DNA of 64,000 nt from NCBI GenBank assembly GCA_020633315.1, contig JACKDV010000007.1:248001-312000 (forward strand), in the 5' to 3' direction. Made by a program: the position numbers and the translations under genes. Within the stretch, counting starts at the first letter, position 1; the number at the start of each line of letters is the position of its first letter. The DNA comes from Myxococcales bacterium (lineage in GTDB: Bacteria; Myxococcota_A; Polyangia; Nannocystales; Nannocystaceae). This document shows, piece by piece, positions 18,008-26,411 of this stretch. The notes under the pieces are model-generated. The model made no database searches. It worked only from the letters and a program-made list of their open reading frames with translations, and was not told the origin of the DNA.

Positions 18008-19345
18008 ATGGCGCACTTCGAGCTCGAGGATTGCTTCCCGGACCAGGCCAAGATCATCGTCATCGGCGTCGGTGGGGCCGGAGGCAATGCCGTCAACACC
18101 ATGATCGAGCACCACGTCGAGGGCGTGGAGTTCTTGGCCGCGAACACCGACGTCCAGGCGCTCGACAAGAACGGCGCGCCCGTGCGCATCCAGCTCGGCT
18201 CGGGGATCACCCGCGGCCTGGGGGCGGGGGCCAACCCCGAGCGCGGTCGCGAGGCGGCGCTCGAGAGCATCGAGGAGCTGACCCACGCCCTCAAGGGCGC
18301 GGACATGGTGTTCGTCACCGCCGGCATGGGCGGTGGCACCGGCACCGGGGCCGCGCCGATCGTGGCGCAGGTGGCCCGCGAGTGCGGGGCCCTGTGCGTG
18401 GGCGTGGTCACCAAGCCGTTCCGCTTCGAGGGCCGCCGGCGCACCCGCATGGCCGAGAAGGGCATCGAGCTGCTCGAGCAGGCGGTCGACACCCTCATCA
18501 CCATCCCCAACGATCGCCTGCTCGACATCACCAGCAACAGCACCAGCCTGCTCGAGTCGTTCAAGCTCGCCGACGAGGTGCTGCAGCACGCCACCCAGGG
18601 CGTGTCCGACCTGATCACCATCCCGGGGATCATCAACGTCGACTTCGCCGACGTCCGCACGATCATGTCCGACCAGGGCCGCGCCCTGATGGGCATGGGC
18701 TTCGCCACCGAGGAGGGCCGAGCGGTCGCCGCGGCCCAGCAGGCGATCAACAGCCCGCTGCTCGAGGACGTCACCATCGAGGGCGCCAAGGGCATCCTCA
18801 TCAACATCACCTCCGGTCCCGATCTCAAGCTCCACGAGGTGGAGGAGGCCGCGTCGCTCATCCAGGAGGCGGCGCACGAGGACTGCAACATCATCTTCGG
18901 CGCGGTCATCGACCACAACATGGGCGAGGCCCTGCGCATCACCGTGATCGCCACCGGCTTCGACAGCCACCAGCCGGCCGAGGAGGTCATGGAAGAGGCG
19001 ATCAAGACCCACTCGGGGCGCCGTCGGCAGTCGCAGCAGCTGTTCGCCACCGGCATGATGGGCCCCGGGGGGCGCAGCGAGGTGGTCACCCGCCCCGCCG
19101 CGCCCGCACGGCAGACCGGGCTGTTCAAGAGCCAGGCCACCGCCGCGGCCTCGAGCGCCAGCTCGGCCTCGGCCTCGCAGGTGTCGGCGCGACCCGTGGC
19201 CGGCGAGGCGAGCCTGAGCACCGGTCGTCGCCCCGCGCCCGCGGCCTCGCACTCGGCCTGGGGTCGCGTGGACGGCAATGCGCCCGATCCCTCCGAGATC
19301 CCGGCGTTCCTGCGCCGGCGTGGCGACGACGGCTTCCTGCGCTAG
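18008..19345 (+). CDS. ftsZ: Cell division GTPase FtsZ
   Basis: FtsZ polymerises into the cytokinetic ring. The 445-residue product has the nucleotide site VGGAGGNAV, the tubulin signature GGGTGTG (108-114), NDRLL, and the T7-loop region NVDFADVRTIM. After about residue 335 comes a variable Ser/Ala-rich linker, and it ends in the conserved membrane-anchor-binding peptide DPSEIPAFLRR followed by a short GDDGFLR extension. The ATG at 18008 follows GAGGGCAAGAG. Unlike the usual ftsQ-ftsA-ftsZ order, ftsZ lies upstream of ftsQ-ftsA, with its own leader, its own downstream hairpin, and an opposite-strand histone-like gene in between. It must therefore be transcribed separately from ftsQA. Confidence 0.98.
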   Translation: MAHFELEDCFPDQAKIIVIGVGGAGGNAVNTMIEHHVEGVEFLAANTDVQALDKNGAPVRIQLGSGITRGLGAGANPERGREAALESIEELTHALKGADMVFVTAGMGGGTGTGAAPIVAQVARECGALCVGVVTKPFRFEGRRRTRMAEKGIELLEQAVDTLITIPNDRLLDITSNSTSLLESFKLADEVLQHATQGVSDLITIPGIINVDFADVRTIMSDQGRALMGMGFATEEGRAVAAAQQAINSPLLEDVTIEGAKGILINITSGPDLKLHEVEEAASLIQEAAHEDCNIIFGAVIDHNMGEALRITVIATGFDSHQPAEEVMEEAIKTHSGRRRQSQQLFATGMMGPGGRSEVVTRPAAPARQTGLFKSQATAAASSASSASASQVSARPVAGEASLSTGRRPAPAASHSAWGRVDGNAPDPSEIPAFLRRRGDDGFLR

Positions 19346-19373
19346 CCACGGCCCGCGAGCCCTTCGAAGCGAC

Positions 19374-19407
19374 GGAAGGCGGCTCCCCCGAGGGGAAGCC
19401 GCCTTCC
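19374..19407. terminator. Bidirectional hairpin between ftsZ and the histone-like gene
   Basis: GGAAGGCGGCT (19374-19384) pairs perfectly with AGCCGCCTTCC (19397-19407); the 12-nt loop contains an inner CCCC/GGGG pair. It lies 29 bp after the ftsZ stop and 36 bp after the convergent histone-like gene, so it can stop both transcripts. The T-tract is poor on both sides. Confidence 0.65.
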
Positions 19408-19443
19408 TCGATTCGTGCCCGACGGGATCGGGCCCGGCGTCGA

Positions 19444-19653
19444 CTACAGGTCGTAGGGGCGGACGGTGCCGCGCTTGTTCGCCTGCGCCCGCGCGACCGC
19501 GGCCTCGAGCATGTCGTGGACCTTCTCGGACACGGCCTGGACGAGCTCGCCGTCGCTGCGCAGACCCGCGCTACGGACGACGTCCTTGACCTTGGAGCCG
19601 ACGACGACGACCTCGCGGGCCTTCTTCTTTGCGGTTTTCTTCGACTTCGCCAT
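19444..19653 (-). CDS. Small bacterial histone-fold protein
   Basis: A 69-residue basic protein: a Lys-rich N-terminal tail (MAKSKKTAKKKAR), then VVVVGSKVKDVVRSAG, a central helix (SDGELVQAVSEKVHDMLEAA) and the ending ARAQANKRGTVRPYDL. The helix-loop-long helix-loop pattern, the short R-x-T-V-x-x-x-D-L end and the length match the bacterial histones typified by Bdellovibrio Bd0055, which are shorter than archaeal HMf. Such proteins bind DNA as dimers. The start is fixed by a strong Shine-Dalgarno (GGAGGA, complement of 19661-19666) 7 nt before ATG 19653. It has a near-consensus promoter and lies between ftsZ and ftsQ on the opposite strand. The assignment is from motif recognition; a structure prediction would settle it. 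Confidence 0.78.
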   Translation of the reverse strand: MAKSKKTAKKKAREVVVVGSKVKDVVRSAGLRSDGELVQAVSEKVHDMLEAAVARAQANKRGTVRPYDL

Positions 19654-19723
19654 GAGGTTCTCCTCCCGGGACTTCTGCTTCGGTAACGGTCGAGATCGGC
19701 GCTCCCGAGGCGCCGCGCTCGCC

Positions 19724-19780
19724 ATGATAGGCGAAGGCGATCGCGTGGCAAGTCGAATTCGGGCGAATTCCGGCGAATTT
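19724..19780 (-). promoter_or_regulatory. Strong sigma-70-type promoter with phased AATT (UP-like) element for the histone gene
   Basis: On the minus strand TTGCCA (complement of 19746-19751) and TATCAT (19724-19729) each match consensus at five of six bases with a 16-bp spacer. Starting 3 bp upstream of the -35, CGAATTC, CGAATTC and CGAATTT recur at exactly 10-bp intervals (19754-19780). This is where an UP element contacts the RNA polymerase alpha subunits. The leader is about 60 nt. Confidence 0.65.
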
Positions 19781-19781
19781 C

Positions 19782-20101
19782 GCCTGGATCCACGAGGAGC
19801 GAGCAACGATGGCGAGGATCTCCTCGCGGCGAGGCCGACGTCCTCGACGCGAGGGGGCAGCGTTCTCGGTGATTTCTTGCGTTGTGAGCCCGAGGGCGCT
19901 AATCCCGAAAACGGCCTCCCACGGGGGCTTAGGACGCGAATTCCAGTGCCGATTCCTCGCCCAGCCATCCGCGGGAGGACGCGCCCTCGAGGCAAGGCGC
20001 CCCGCGGAAACCGTCGCCGGATCTCCAGCGGTGGTCGACGTCGATCGGGCGCCGTCGCGGCGGAGGGCTCCGCTGCGCACGAGCCCGCGGCGGCCCTGCG
20101 C
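19782..20101 (+). other. Region before ftsQ without a confirmed gene
   Basis: The ftsQ frame is open through this stretch, but the translation is Arg/Ser/Pro-rich with no domain and no good ribosome site, so I treat it as non-coding or as an uncertain N-terminal extension of FtsQ. It must hold the ftsQA promoter; I see no clear -35/-10 pair. Confidence 0.4.
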
Positions 20102-21067
20102 ATGGCCCGACGCGCCGACGCGCCGCCGTCGGGGCCTCGCTGGCCGCGTCGGGTGCTGGGGCTCGCGCTGCGCCTCTCCATCGCGGGGACGCTGGCCTGG
20201 GGCCTGCTGGTGGGCGTGCGCGAGGGCTATGCCTACGCCACCACCTCGCCGCGCTTCGAGGTGCGAGGGCTGCTGTACGAGCCCACGCCGCACGTCGACG
20301 ACGCCCGGCTGCGCGAGCTGCTGGCGCTGCATCCCGGCACCAACATCCTCTCGCTCGATCTCGACACGCTCGCCACGGCGGTCGCCGAGGATCCCTGGGT
20401 GGCCAAGGCCACGGTGGTGCGGGTGCTGCCCGACAGCCTCGAGGTGACGGTCACCGAGCACGAGCCGGCGGCGGTGCTGCTGCTGGCGGGGCGCCTGATG
20501 CTGGTCGACGGCGAGGGCACGCCCTTCAAGGTGCTCGAGGCCGGCGAGCGCGAGCGCCTGCCCGTGATCACCGGCTTCGACGATCCCGCGCTGGTGGAGG
20601 CGCCCGAGGCGATGCAGCCCCGCGTGCAGCGGGCCCTGGCCGCGCTCGAGGCCTACCGTGCCAAGCGACGCCCGCGGCTGTCCGAGCTGCACGTGGGCGA
20701 GGCCGGCGAGCTCACCCTGTACACCGCCGAGATGGGCACGCAGCTGCGACTGGGTCGCGGCGAGATCGAGCCCGCGCTGGCGCGCTACGACGCGCTGCGA
20801 GCCGCGCTGGGCGAGGAGGCCGAGAAGCTGGCCCTCGTCCACCTCGACGGCAGCCGCGGACCCGGCCGCCCGGATCGGATCGTGGCGAGCTTCTTCCCGG
20901 CCAAGGAGGCTCCCTCGCTGGTCGCGGAGGCCGAGGCCCGCGCGGCCCTCAAGGCCGAGCAGGCCGCCCTCGAGGCGGAGCAGGCGGCGGCCAAGGGCGG
21001 CAAGGGCAAGAAGGATCAGAGCACCAAGAAGGGCAAGAGCCGGGGCAAGCTGCCCCGCTACGAGTAG
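20102..21067 (+). CDS. ftsQ: Cell division protein FtsQ (POTRA domain)
   Basis: FtsQ bridges early and late divisome proteins in the periplasm. From ATG 20102 the product has 321 residues: a short basic cytoplasmic start, one transmembrane helix (about 20-42, VLGLALRLSIAGTLAWGLL), a POTRA domain (FEVRGLLYEPTPHVDDARLRELL... LPDSLEVTVTEHEPAAVL), and a beta domain through about residue 260. The C-terminus is extended by an Ala/Glu coiled segment and a Lys-rich tail (KGKKDQSTKKGKSRGK) not usual in FtsQ. The start is uncertain because the frame is open upstream. ftsA follows after 35 bp, so ftsQ-ftsA form an operon. Confidence 0.88.
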   Translation: MARRADAPPSGPRWPRRVLGLALRLSIAGTLAWGLLVGVREGYAYATTSPRFEVRGLLYEPTPHVDDARLRELLALHPGTNILSLDLDTLATAVAEDPWVAKATVVRVLPDSLEVTVTEHEPAAVLLLAGRLMLVDGEGTPFKVLEAGERERLPVITGFDDPALVEAPEAMQPRVQRALAALEAYRAKRRPRLSELHVGEAGELTLYTAEMGTQLRLGRGEIEPALARYDALRAALGEEAEKLALVHLDGSRGPGRPDRIVASFFPAKEAPSLVAEAEARAALKAEQAALEAEQAAAKGGKGKKDQSTKKGKSRGKLPRYE

Positions 21068-21102
21068 CCCTCGGCAACGACGGCTGGAGAGCGGAGACGA
21101 CG

Positions 21103-22389
21103 ATGGCAGAGGTGGGAGAGATCATCTGCGGTCTGGACATCGGGACCACCAAGGTTGCGGCCCTCATCGGTGAGGTGACCGAGGCTGGGATCGAGATCCT
21201 CGGGGTGGGCACCAGTCCCTCGGAGGGCCTGCGTCAGGGGGTCGTCGTGAACATCGAGGCCACGACCAACTCGATCGCGCAGGCCGTGCAGGAGGCCGAG
21301 CAGATGGCCGCCGCCGACGTACAGTCGGTGTTCGTCGGCATCGCGGGCGGCCACATCCGGGGCTTCAACAGCCTGGGCCAGGTCAGCATGCGCTCGCGCG
21401 AGGTCGAGGAGGCCGACGTGGCGCGGGTGATCGAGCAGGCCAAGGCGGTCAACATCCCCCTCGATCGCCAGATCATCCACACCGTGCCGCTCGAGTACAT
21501 CATCGACGGCCAGGGGCAGATCCGCGATCCCATCGGCATGAACGGGGTGCGCATGGAGGTGCGGGCCCACGTGATCACGGCCGCGGTCACCTCGGTGCAG
21601 AACATCATCAAGTGCTGCAACCGGGCGGGCCTCGAGGTGGTCGAGGTGGTGCTCGAGCCCATCGCGTCCTCTACCGCGGTGCTGCACGACGACGAGAAGG
21701 ACCTCGGGGTCGCGCTCATCGACATCGGCGGCGGCACCACCGACGTGGCGGTCTACAGCGAGGGCAGCAACGTCTTCACCTCGGTGATCGTGATGGGGGG
21801 CCACCGCATCACCCAGGACGTGGCCCACGGGCTGCGCACCTCGGTGGCCGAGGCCGAGGCGATCAAGCGCAAGCACGGCTGCGCGCTCATCAGCATGCTC
21901 GACGGCGACGACGTGATCCAGGTGCCCGGCGTGGGCCCCCGGCCGCCCCGCGAGTTCCAGCGCCGCTTCCTGGCCGAGATCATCGAGCCGCGGGTGGAGG
22001 AGATCTTCCTGCTTGCCCAGCAGGAATTGCTCGCGAGCGGCTGCGCCGAGCTGGCCGCCAGCGGCCTGGTGCTCACCGGCGGCGCGGCCCAGATGGAGGG
22101 CATGATCGAGATCGCCGAGGACATCTTCCAGATGCCGGTCCGCAAGGGCGTGCCCACCGGGGTCGCCACCGCGACCACCACCGCGGGCCGCAACAAGGTG
22201 CGGCTGACCGAGGGCGGCTTCTCGGGGATGATCCAGGATCCGAAGTTCAGCACCGGGGTGGGCCTGGTGCTCTACGGAGCCGCCCACGATCCGCTGCCGC
22301 TCGAGGCCGCGCCGCGAGGCGTGACCCGGCGCGAGGAGGGCCCGGGCCTCGCCCGGCGCCTCACGAGCTGGGTCCGCGAGATGTTCTAG
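21103..22389 (+). CDS. ftsA: Cell division protein FtsA
   Basis: FtsA is the actin-like ATPase that tethers FtsZ to the membrane. The 428-residue product has the phosphate 1 motif GLDIGTTKVAALIG, the 1C domain (ADVQSVFVGIAGGHIRG), the second phosphate loop LIDIGGGTTDVAVY, an adenosine motif (LVLTGGAAQMEGM), and the C-terminal amphipathic membrane helix ARRLTSWVREMF. The start at ATG 21103 has GGAGAGCGGAG upstream. It follows ftsQ closely, but ftsZ is not downstream; instead an unrelated outer-membrane-type protein begins 63 bp later. Confidence 0.97.
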   Translation: MAEVGEIICGLDIGTTKVAALIGEVTEAGIEILGVGTSPSEGLRQGVVVNIEATTNSIAQAVQEAEQMAAADVQSVFVGIAGGHIRGFNSLGQVSMRSREVEEADVARVIEQAKAVNIPLDRQIIHTVPLEYIIDGQGQIRDPIGMNGVRMEVRAHVITAAVTSVQNIIKCCNRAGLEVVEVVLEPIASSTAVLHDDEKDLGVALIDIGGGTTDVAVYSEGSNVFTSVIVMGGHRITQDVAHGLRTSVAEAEAIKRKHGCALISMLDGDDVIQVPGVGPRPPREFQRRFLAEIIEPRVEEIFLLAQQELLASGCAELAASGLVLTGGAAQMEGMIEIAEDIFQMPVRKGVPTGVATATTTAGRNKVRLTEGGFSGMIQDPKFSTGVGLVLYGAAHDPLPLEAAPRGVTRREEGPGLARRLTSWVREMF

Positions 22390-22452
22390 GCCGGGGCTCG
22401 GTCGGCGACTGTAATCGTGGCGCCCTCCCGCGGTTGTCCTCGCAGACGACGG

Positions 22453-23520
22453 ATGCGAGCACGGATCGCGGCGCTGGCGCTCGGCCTCGGGTCGACGCTC
22501 GGATCGCCCGCAGGAGCGTGGGCCAGCGACGAGCCGGCGCCTCCCGTGGAGCTGCGCTGGCAGGCGCCGTCGGGCTGCCCCACCGACGTGGAGGTGGGGC
22601 AGCGGCTCGCGGTGGCGCTGGGCGGGGTCACGCGCGGGCCCACGTCGATCGAGGCCTCGATCGAGGCGGAGCCGGCGGGCTATGTGGGCACGGTGGTGCT
22701 GCGCGGGCCGTGGGGCCAGACCACGCGGGAGCTGCGGAGCCGCTCGTGCGGGACCCTGGCCGATGCGGTGGTGCTGCTGGCCAGCGTCTCGGCGGGTGAG
22801 CAGCCTCCGGCCGTGGTGCCCGAGCCCGAGCTCGAGCCGGCGGAGGCGGAGCCGGAGCCCAACGGATCGGAGATCACCGAGCCGCCCCCTCGCTCGCTCG
22901 AGCCGAGCGCCACGGTGACCCCGGCCGAGTCCTCGCCCGTACCGCTCGCATCGTCGGAGCTCTCGGTCGCGGCGGCCGATGGAGCCGAGGCACCGCGGCG
23001 TCTCGAGGGATCGATCCGCGCGGAGGCTCGCCTGGGTGGGCGGATCCTGCCGGGGCTCGATGCGGGGGCCGGGCTCGCGCTCGGGCTCGGCGGTCGGTGG
23101 TGGCGAGCCGAGCTCGGGGCCGCGGGATGGCTACCTCGCCGCCCGACGATCGCGCCGGGGGCCGAGCTCGAGCTGCGGCTGTGGACCGCCGAGGCTCGTG
23201 GCTGCGTGGGACCGGCGCTCCGCCGCGCGCCATGGCTGCGCCCGCTCGGCTGCGCCGGGCTGGAGGTGGGAGCCCTGCGCGGCGAGGGGCTGGGCCCGGG
23301 GCTGGCCCAGTCGCGGGTGGCGGTGCGAGCCTGGGTCGCCGGCGTGATCGCGCCCGGGCTGGTGATCCGACCATGGCGGCACCTGGGCCTGGTGCTCGGC
23401 GGGGCCCTGGTGCTCCCCGTGCGCAACCTTCGCTTCACGCTGGACGGGCAGGGAGAGGTGTATCGCACCCCCGTGGCGGCCGGCCGCGGCTTCGCCGGGG
23501 TGGAGGTGTTCCTTCCCTGA
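22453..23520 (+). CDS. Secreted beta-barrel-like protein upstream of an ECF sigma gene
   Basis: The 355-residue product begins with a signal peptide (MRARIAALALGLGSTLGSPAGAWA) and a small domain with VELRWQAPSGCPTDVEV, a motif shared, as far as I recall, by many myxobacterial proteins encoded beside ECF sigma factors. A Pro/Glu/Ser linker (about 120-185) follows, then a C-terminal half of alternating hydrophobic beta strands rich in Gly, Leu and Arg that ends in FAGVEVFLP, like an outer-membrane barrel with a terminal aromatic. TGTAAT at 22410-22415 could be its -10. The ECF sigma gene begins 43 bp downstream, so the three genes probably form a cell-surface sensing module. Function unknown. 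Confidence 0.7.
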   Translation: MRARIAALALGLGSTLGSPAGAWASDEPAPPVELRWQAPSGCPTDVEVGQRLAVALGGVTRGPTSIEASIEAEPAGYVGTVVLRGPWGQTTRELRSRSCGTLADAVVLLASVSAGEQPPAVVPEPELEPAEAEPEPNGSEITEPPPRSLEPSATVTPAESSPVPLASSELSVAAADGAEAPRRLEGSIRAEARLGGRILPGLDAGAGLALGLGGRWWRAELGAAGWLPRRPTIAPGAELELRLWTAEARGCVGPALRRAPWLRPLGCAGLEVGALRGEGLGPGLAQSRVAVRAWVAGVIAPGLVIRPWRHLGLVLGGALVLPVRNLRFTLDGQGEVYRTPVAAGRGFAGVEVFLP

Positions 23521-23563
23521 TCATTTCCGTGACGGATCGGGGCGCGGTCCGGGATGGGGGGAC

Positions 23564-24127
23564 GTGGCCCGTCCTCCCGAGACCGCGACCGCGGCGCACC
23601 TGCGCCTGGTCGACGATGAGGGGCCCTCCAGCTTCCGGTGCGTCTACGCCGAGCACTACGACGCGGTGTGGCGCACCCTGCGGGCGCTGGGCGTGCCCGA
23701 GGCCCAGCTCGACGATGCCACCCAAGATGTGTTCCTCGTGGTGCACCGACGCCTGCCCACCTTCGATCACGCGGCCCCGGTACGCAGCTGGATCCTGGGG
23801 ATCGCCCGCAAGGTGGCGCTCAAGGTGCACGAGCGTCGACGTCGACCGCCCCCGCGGATCGCCGTGGTCGAGCCCGAGGCTCCCAGCGGCGAGGACCAGG
23901 TGGCCCGGCGCGACGCCGCGGCGATCGTGGCTCGCTTCCTCGACACCCTCGAGCCGCAGCAGCGGGAGGTGTTCGTGCTCGCGCAGCTCGAGGACATGCC
24001 GGTGCCCGAGATCGCCGCGACGCTGGGGATCAAGCTCAACACCGCCTACTCGCGGCTCCGCCTCGCGCGGCGTCGCTTCGATCGCGTGGTGGCCCGTCAT
24101 GCGGCCCGCCGAAGGAGGCACCCATGA
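23564..24127 (+). CDS. ECF-type RNA polymerase sigma factor
   Basis: A 187-residue sigma-70 family protein with region 2 (YAEHYDAVWRTLRALG, DATQDVFLVVHRRL, PVRSWILGIARKVA) and region 4 (LEPQQREVFVLAQLEDMPVPEIAATLGI, then AYSRLRLARRRF). There is no region 1 or 3, as expected for an extracytoplasmic function factor. It starts at GTG 23564 and overlaps the next gene by four bases, the usual arrangement for a sigma factor and its membrane regulator. The signal it responds to is unknown. A second ECF system lies at 57673-59949. Confidence 0.93.
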   Translation: MARPPETATAAHLRLVDDEGPSSFRCVYAEHYDAVWRTLRALGVPEAQLDDATQDVFLVVHRRLPTFDHAAPVRSWILGIARKVALKVHERRRRPPPRIAVVEPEAPSGEDQVARRDAAAIVARFLDTLEPQQREVFVLAQLEDMPVPEIAATLGIKLNTAYSRLRLARRRFDRVVARHAARRRRHP

Positions 24128-24879
24128 GCCGCCGTGATCTCGCCTCGCGCTACTGGGAGGCCTACGAGTCCAGCTTGGCCCCGCCGCCGGGCTCCGCCGC
24201 GCGCAACCTCGCGGCCGTGCAGCGCAGGATCCGAGCCGGCGAGGAGGTCGAGCTCGCCTCGCGCTCGGTCGCCACGCCCCGGCGGGCCGCGGCCGGCGTG
24301 CTGTGGTGGGGCAAGGCGGTCGCGGCCAGCGTGGGCCTGGGCGTGACCGCGGTGCTCTCGGTCAAGCTCACCGTGATGGGATGGGCGGTGCTCACCCACG
24401 AGACACCCGCCCCGCCGCCGTCGGTAGAGGAGCGCGCGTCGTCCTCGTCCGCGCCTCGCTCCGCTCCCGTCGCGGCGAGCGAGGCCCCGGCCCCGTCGTC
24501 GCCCGCGATCGCGGAGCCGTCGACGAGCGGGCCCGCATCGGCCTCGTCGCCTCGCCCTCGCCCTCCGGCTCCGCGAGCCGAGCTGCCCGCGTCGACCACC
24601 GACGCGCTGCGGGCCGAGCTCGCGCTCATGGACCGCGCTCGTGCGGCCCTCGAGCGCGACGATGTGCTCGCGCTGTGGCAGCTCGCGAGCGAGCACGAGC
24701 GTCGCTTCCCCGCCGGGGCGCTCCGCGAGGAGCGGCAGGCGTGGCTGGTCGTGGCCGCCTGTGCGCTGGGCCGCTCGGACGCGCCGCAGCGGGCGGCCCG
24801 ATTCCTGCGCGAGCACGCCGGCTCGGCCCAGGCGCCGCGGGTGCGGCAGACCTGCGTTCCCACTCGCACGATCGAGTGA
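24124..24879 (+). CDS. Single-pass membrane protein, probable anti-sigma regulator
   Basis: The 251-residue product has a cytoplasmic N-terminal segment (SRRDLASRYWEAYESSLAP and an Arg-rich helix), a long hydrophobic helix around 60-92, a Pro/Ser/Ala-rich spacer (about 95-155), and a helical C-terminal region (LRAELALMDRARAAL ... HERRFPAG ... FLREHAGS) with a TPR-like look. The same tail is seen in many myxobacterial proteins encoded after ECF sigma genes. Its start overlaps the sigma stop (ATGA). No zinc-binding anti-sigma motif (HxxxCxxC) is present, so anti-sigma activity is inferred from position and topology only. Confidence 0.7.
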   Translation: MSRRDLASRYWEAYESSLAPPPGSAARNLAAVQRRIRAGEEVELASRSVATPRRAAAGVLWWGKAVAASVGLGVTAVLSVKLTVMGWAVLTHETPAPPPSVEERASSSSAPRSAPVAASEAPAPSSPAIAEPSTSGPASASSPRPRPPAPRAELPASTTDALRAELALMDRARAALERDDVLALWQLASEHERRFPAGALREERQAWLVVAACALGRSDAPQRAARFLREHAGSAQAPRVRQTCVPTRTIE

Positions 24880-24911
24880 CGGATGCCCTCGCCCCGTCGG
24901 ATGAGGGGGTG

Positions 24912-26384
24912 ATGAAACGAGGCACTGGAACGTGGGCACTGGCATTGGGATTGTGCGAGGCGGGGTGTATCGCCCTGCCCGGTGACATCGGCTCGCTGCC
25001 GGACGACGGCAGCACGTCGATGGGCTCGGGAGCGGACACCGACGGGATGGTCACCGCCACCGATGGAGGGGAGGGCTCCGCGGACACGGGCGTCCCTCCC
25101 TCCGCGTGTGGACCCGACGGCCCGAGCTGCCTCGAGGATCAGGACGGCGACTGCGTGGGCCTGGGTGAGGACAACGCCCCCGACGTGTACAACCCCGATC
25201 AGAGCGACATCGACGGCGACGGGATCGCCGATCCCATCGACTCCTGTCCCTCGGTGCCCTCGGGGACCACCGACTCGGATCACGACGGCCTCGGCAACGA
25301 GTGCGATCCCTGTCGGCGCGCGGCGGCGACCTACAACAACGACGGGCTGCCCTCCGGATCGATCGCGGTCCGCAACGTGCCGAGCATCGCCGACGCCGAC
25401 GGCGACGGGATCGGTGACGCCTGTGACAACTGCATCGTCACGCCCAACTGCGAGGCCTACGGCCCGGGCAACGAGTGGCACCCCGGCGATCCGATCGCCG
25501 ACACCGATCCCACCGTGTGCCAGGGCGACGCCGACGACGACATGGTGGGCGATGCCTGCGAGGGGCTGCAATTGCCGGGTGCGGCCGGTCCGGTGGGCCT
25601 CGCGGCCGACGACGACTTCGATCAGGACGGGCTTCGCAACATCAACGATGCGTGCCCGCGGGCGCCGCTGGCCGATGCCATCGCGTGCGCCAGCGACCTC
25701 GACTGCCCCGTCAATCGTCGATGCGAGGTGGCGGACGGGCTGTGCGATCACGTGGACGTCGACTCCGACTCGGTGGGCGATGTCTGCGACAACTGCCCCA
25801 CCGTGGAGAACCCCCTGCAGACGGCCTTGCCGGCGATGGCGGAGGCCGAGGACATCGACGGCGACTTCGTGGGGGCGGCCTGCGAGGGCGGCTCGAGCTG
25901 CTCCACCATCGTCTCGCCCGCACGGATCGGCTTCTACCCGGTGGCGGTGGAGGGCCTGTGCTGCACCGTGCAGTATCCCGGCGACGACCTGCTGCTCGAT
26001 CCCGACGGCCTGCCCATTCGCCTGGATTGCGACGAGAGCGGGAACACCTGTCGCCAGCTGCCGCCCACCTTCTTCTCGTTGCCCGGGGTGGTGGCGCTGC
26101 CGCCCGGCTGCGAGGCGGCGCTCGCCGACGCCGGCCTCGACCTGAGCACCCACCTCCCGCTCACCCCCGGTGACGTGGGGGGCGTGGACGAGCTGTGGCA
26201 GCACTCGTGTCGGCTGCCCCCGCTCGATCAGGATCTCGACGGCCTGCCCGACGCCTGTGACCTGTGCCCGCTGGCCTTCGATCCGGCCAACACCGTCCAC
26301 ATCGATGGTGGTGGTATGGTGTGGCCCGACGACGGCAAGTACTGCAACGGCGAGTACTCGATCGACAACACCTGCGGGCTCTGA
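24912..26384 (+). CDS. Thrombospondin type-3 repeat lipoprotein
   Basis: A 490-residue lipoprotein (signal ending CEAGC) with a Ser/Gly/Thr/Asp linker. Many calcium-binding thrombospondin type-3-like loops follow (DQSDIDGDGIADPIDSC, DADGDGIGDACDNC, DSDSVGDVCDNC, DQDLDGLPDACDLC), interrupted by a non-repeat segment (about 330-430) with paired cysteines (CSTI, GLCCTVQ). Asp-rich loops and regularly spaced Cys suggest a rigid Ca-stabilised surface rod. The ATG 24912 follows GAGGGGG. It is separated by 32 bp from the anti-sigma-like gene and may be read with it, which would make it a candidate target. A second TSP3 protein lies at 26850-28313 on the other strand. Confidence 0.82.
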   Translation: MKRGTGTWALALGLCEAGCIALPGDIGSLPDDGSTSMGSGADTDGMVTATDGGEGSADTGVPPSACGPDGPSCLEDQDGDCVGLGEDNAPDVYNPDQSDIDGDGIADPIDSCPSVPSGTTDSDHDGLGNECDPCRRAAATYNNDGLPSGSIAVRNVPSIADADGDGIGDACDNCIVTPNCEAYGPGNEWHPGDPIADTDPTVCQGDADDDMVGDACEGLQLPGAAGPVGLAADDDFDQDGLRNINDACPRAPLADAIACASDLDCPVNRRCEVADGLCDHVDVDSDSVGDVCDNCPTVENPLQTALPAMAEAEDIDGDFVGAACEGGSSCSTIVSPARIGFYPVAVEGLCCTVQYPGDDLLLDPDGLPIRLDCDESGNTCRQLPPTFFSLPGVVALPPGCEAALADAGLDLSTHLPLTPGDVGGVDELWQHSCRLPPLDQDLDGLPDACDLCPLAFDPANTVHIDGGGMVWPDDGKYCNGEYSIDNTCGL

Positions 26385-26411
26385 GCGACGGGCCGAGGCC
26401 GCGCCCCGGGC

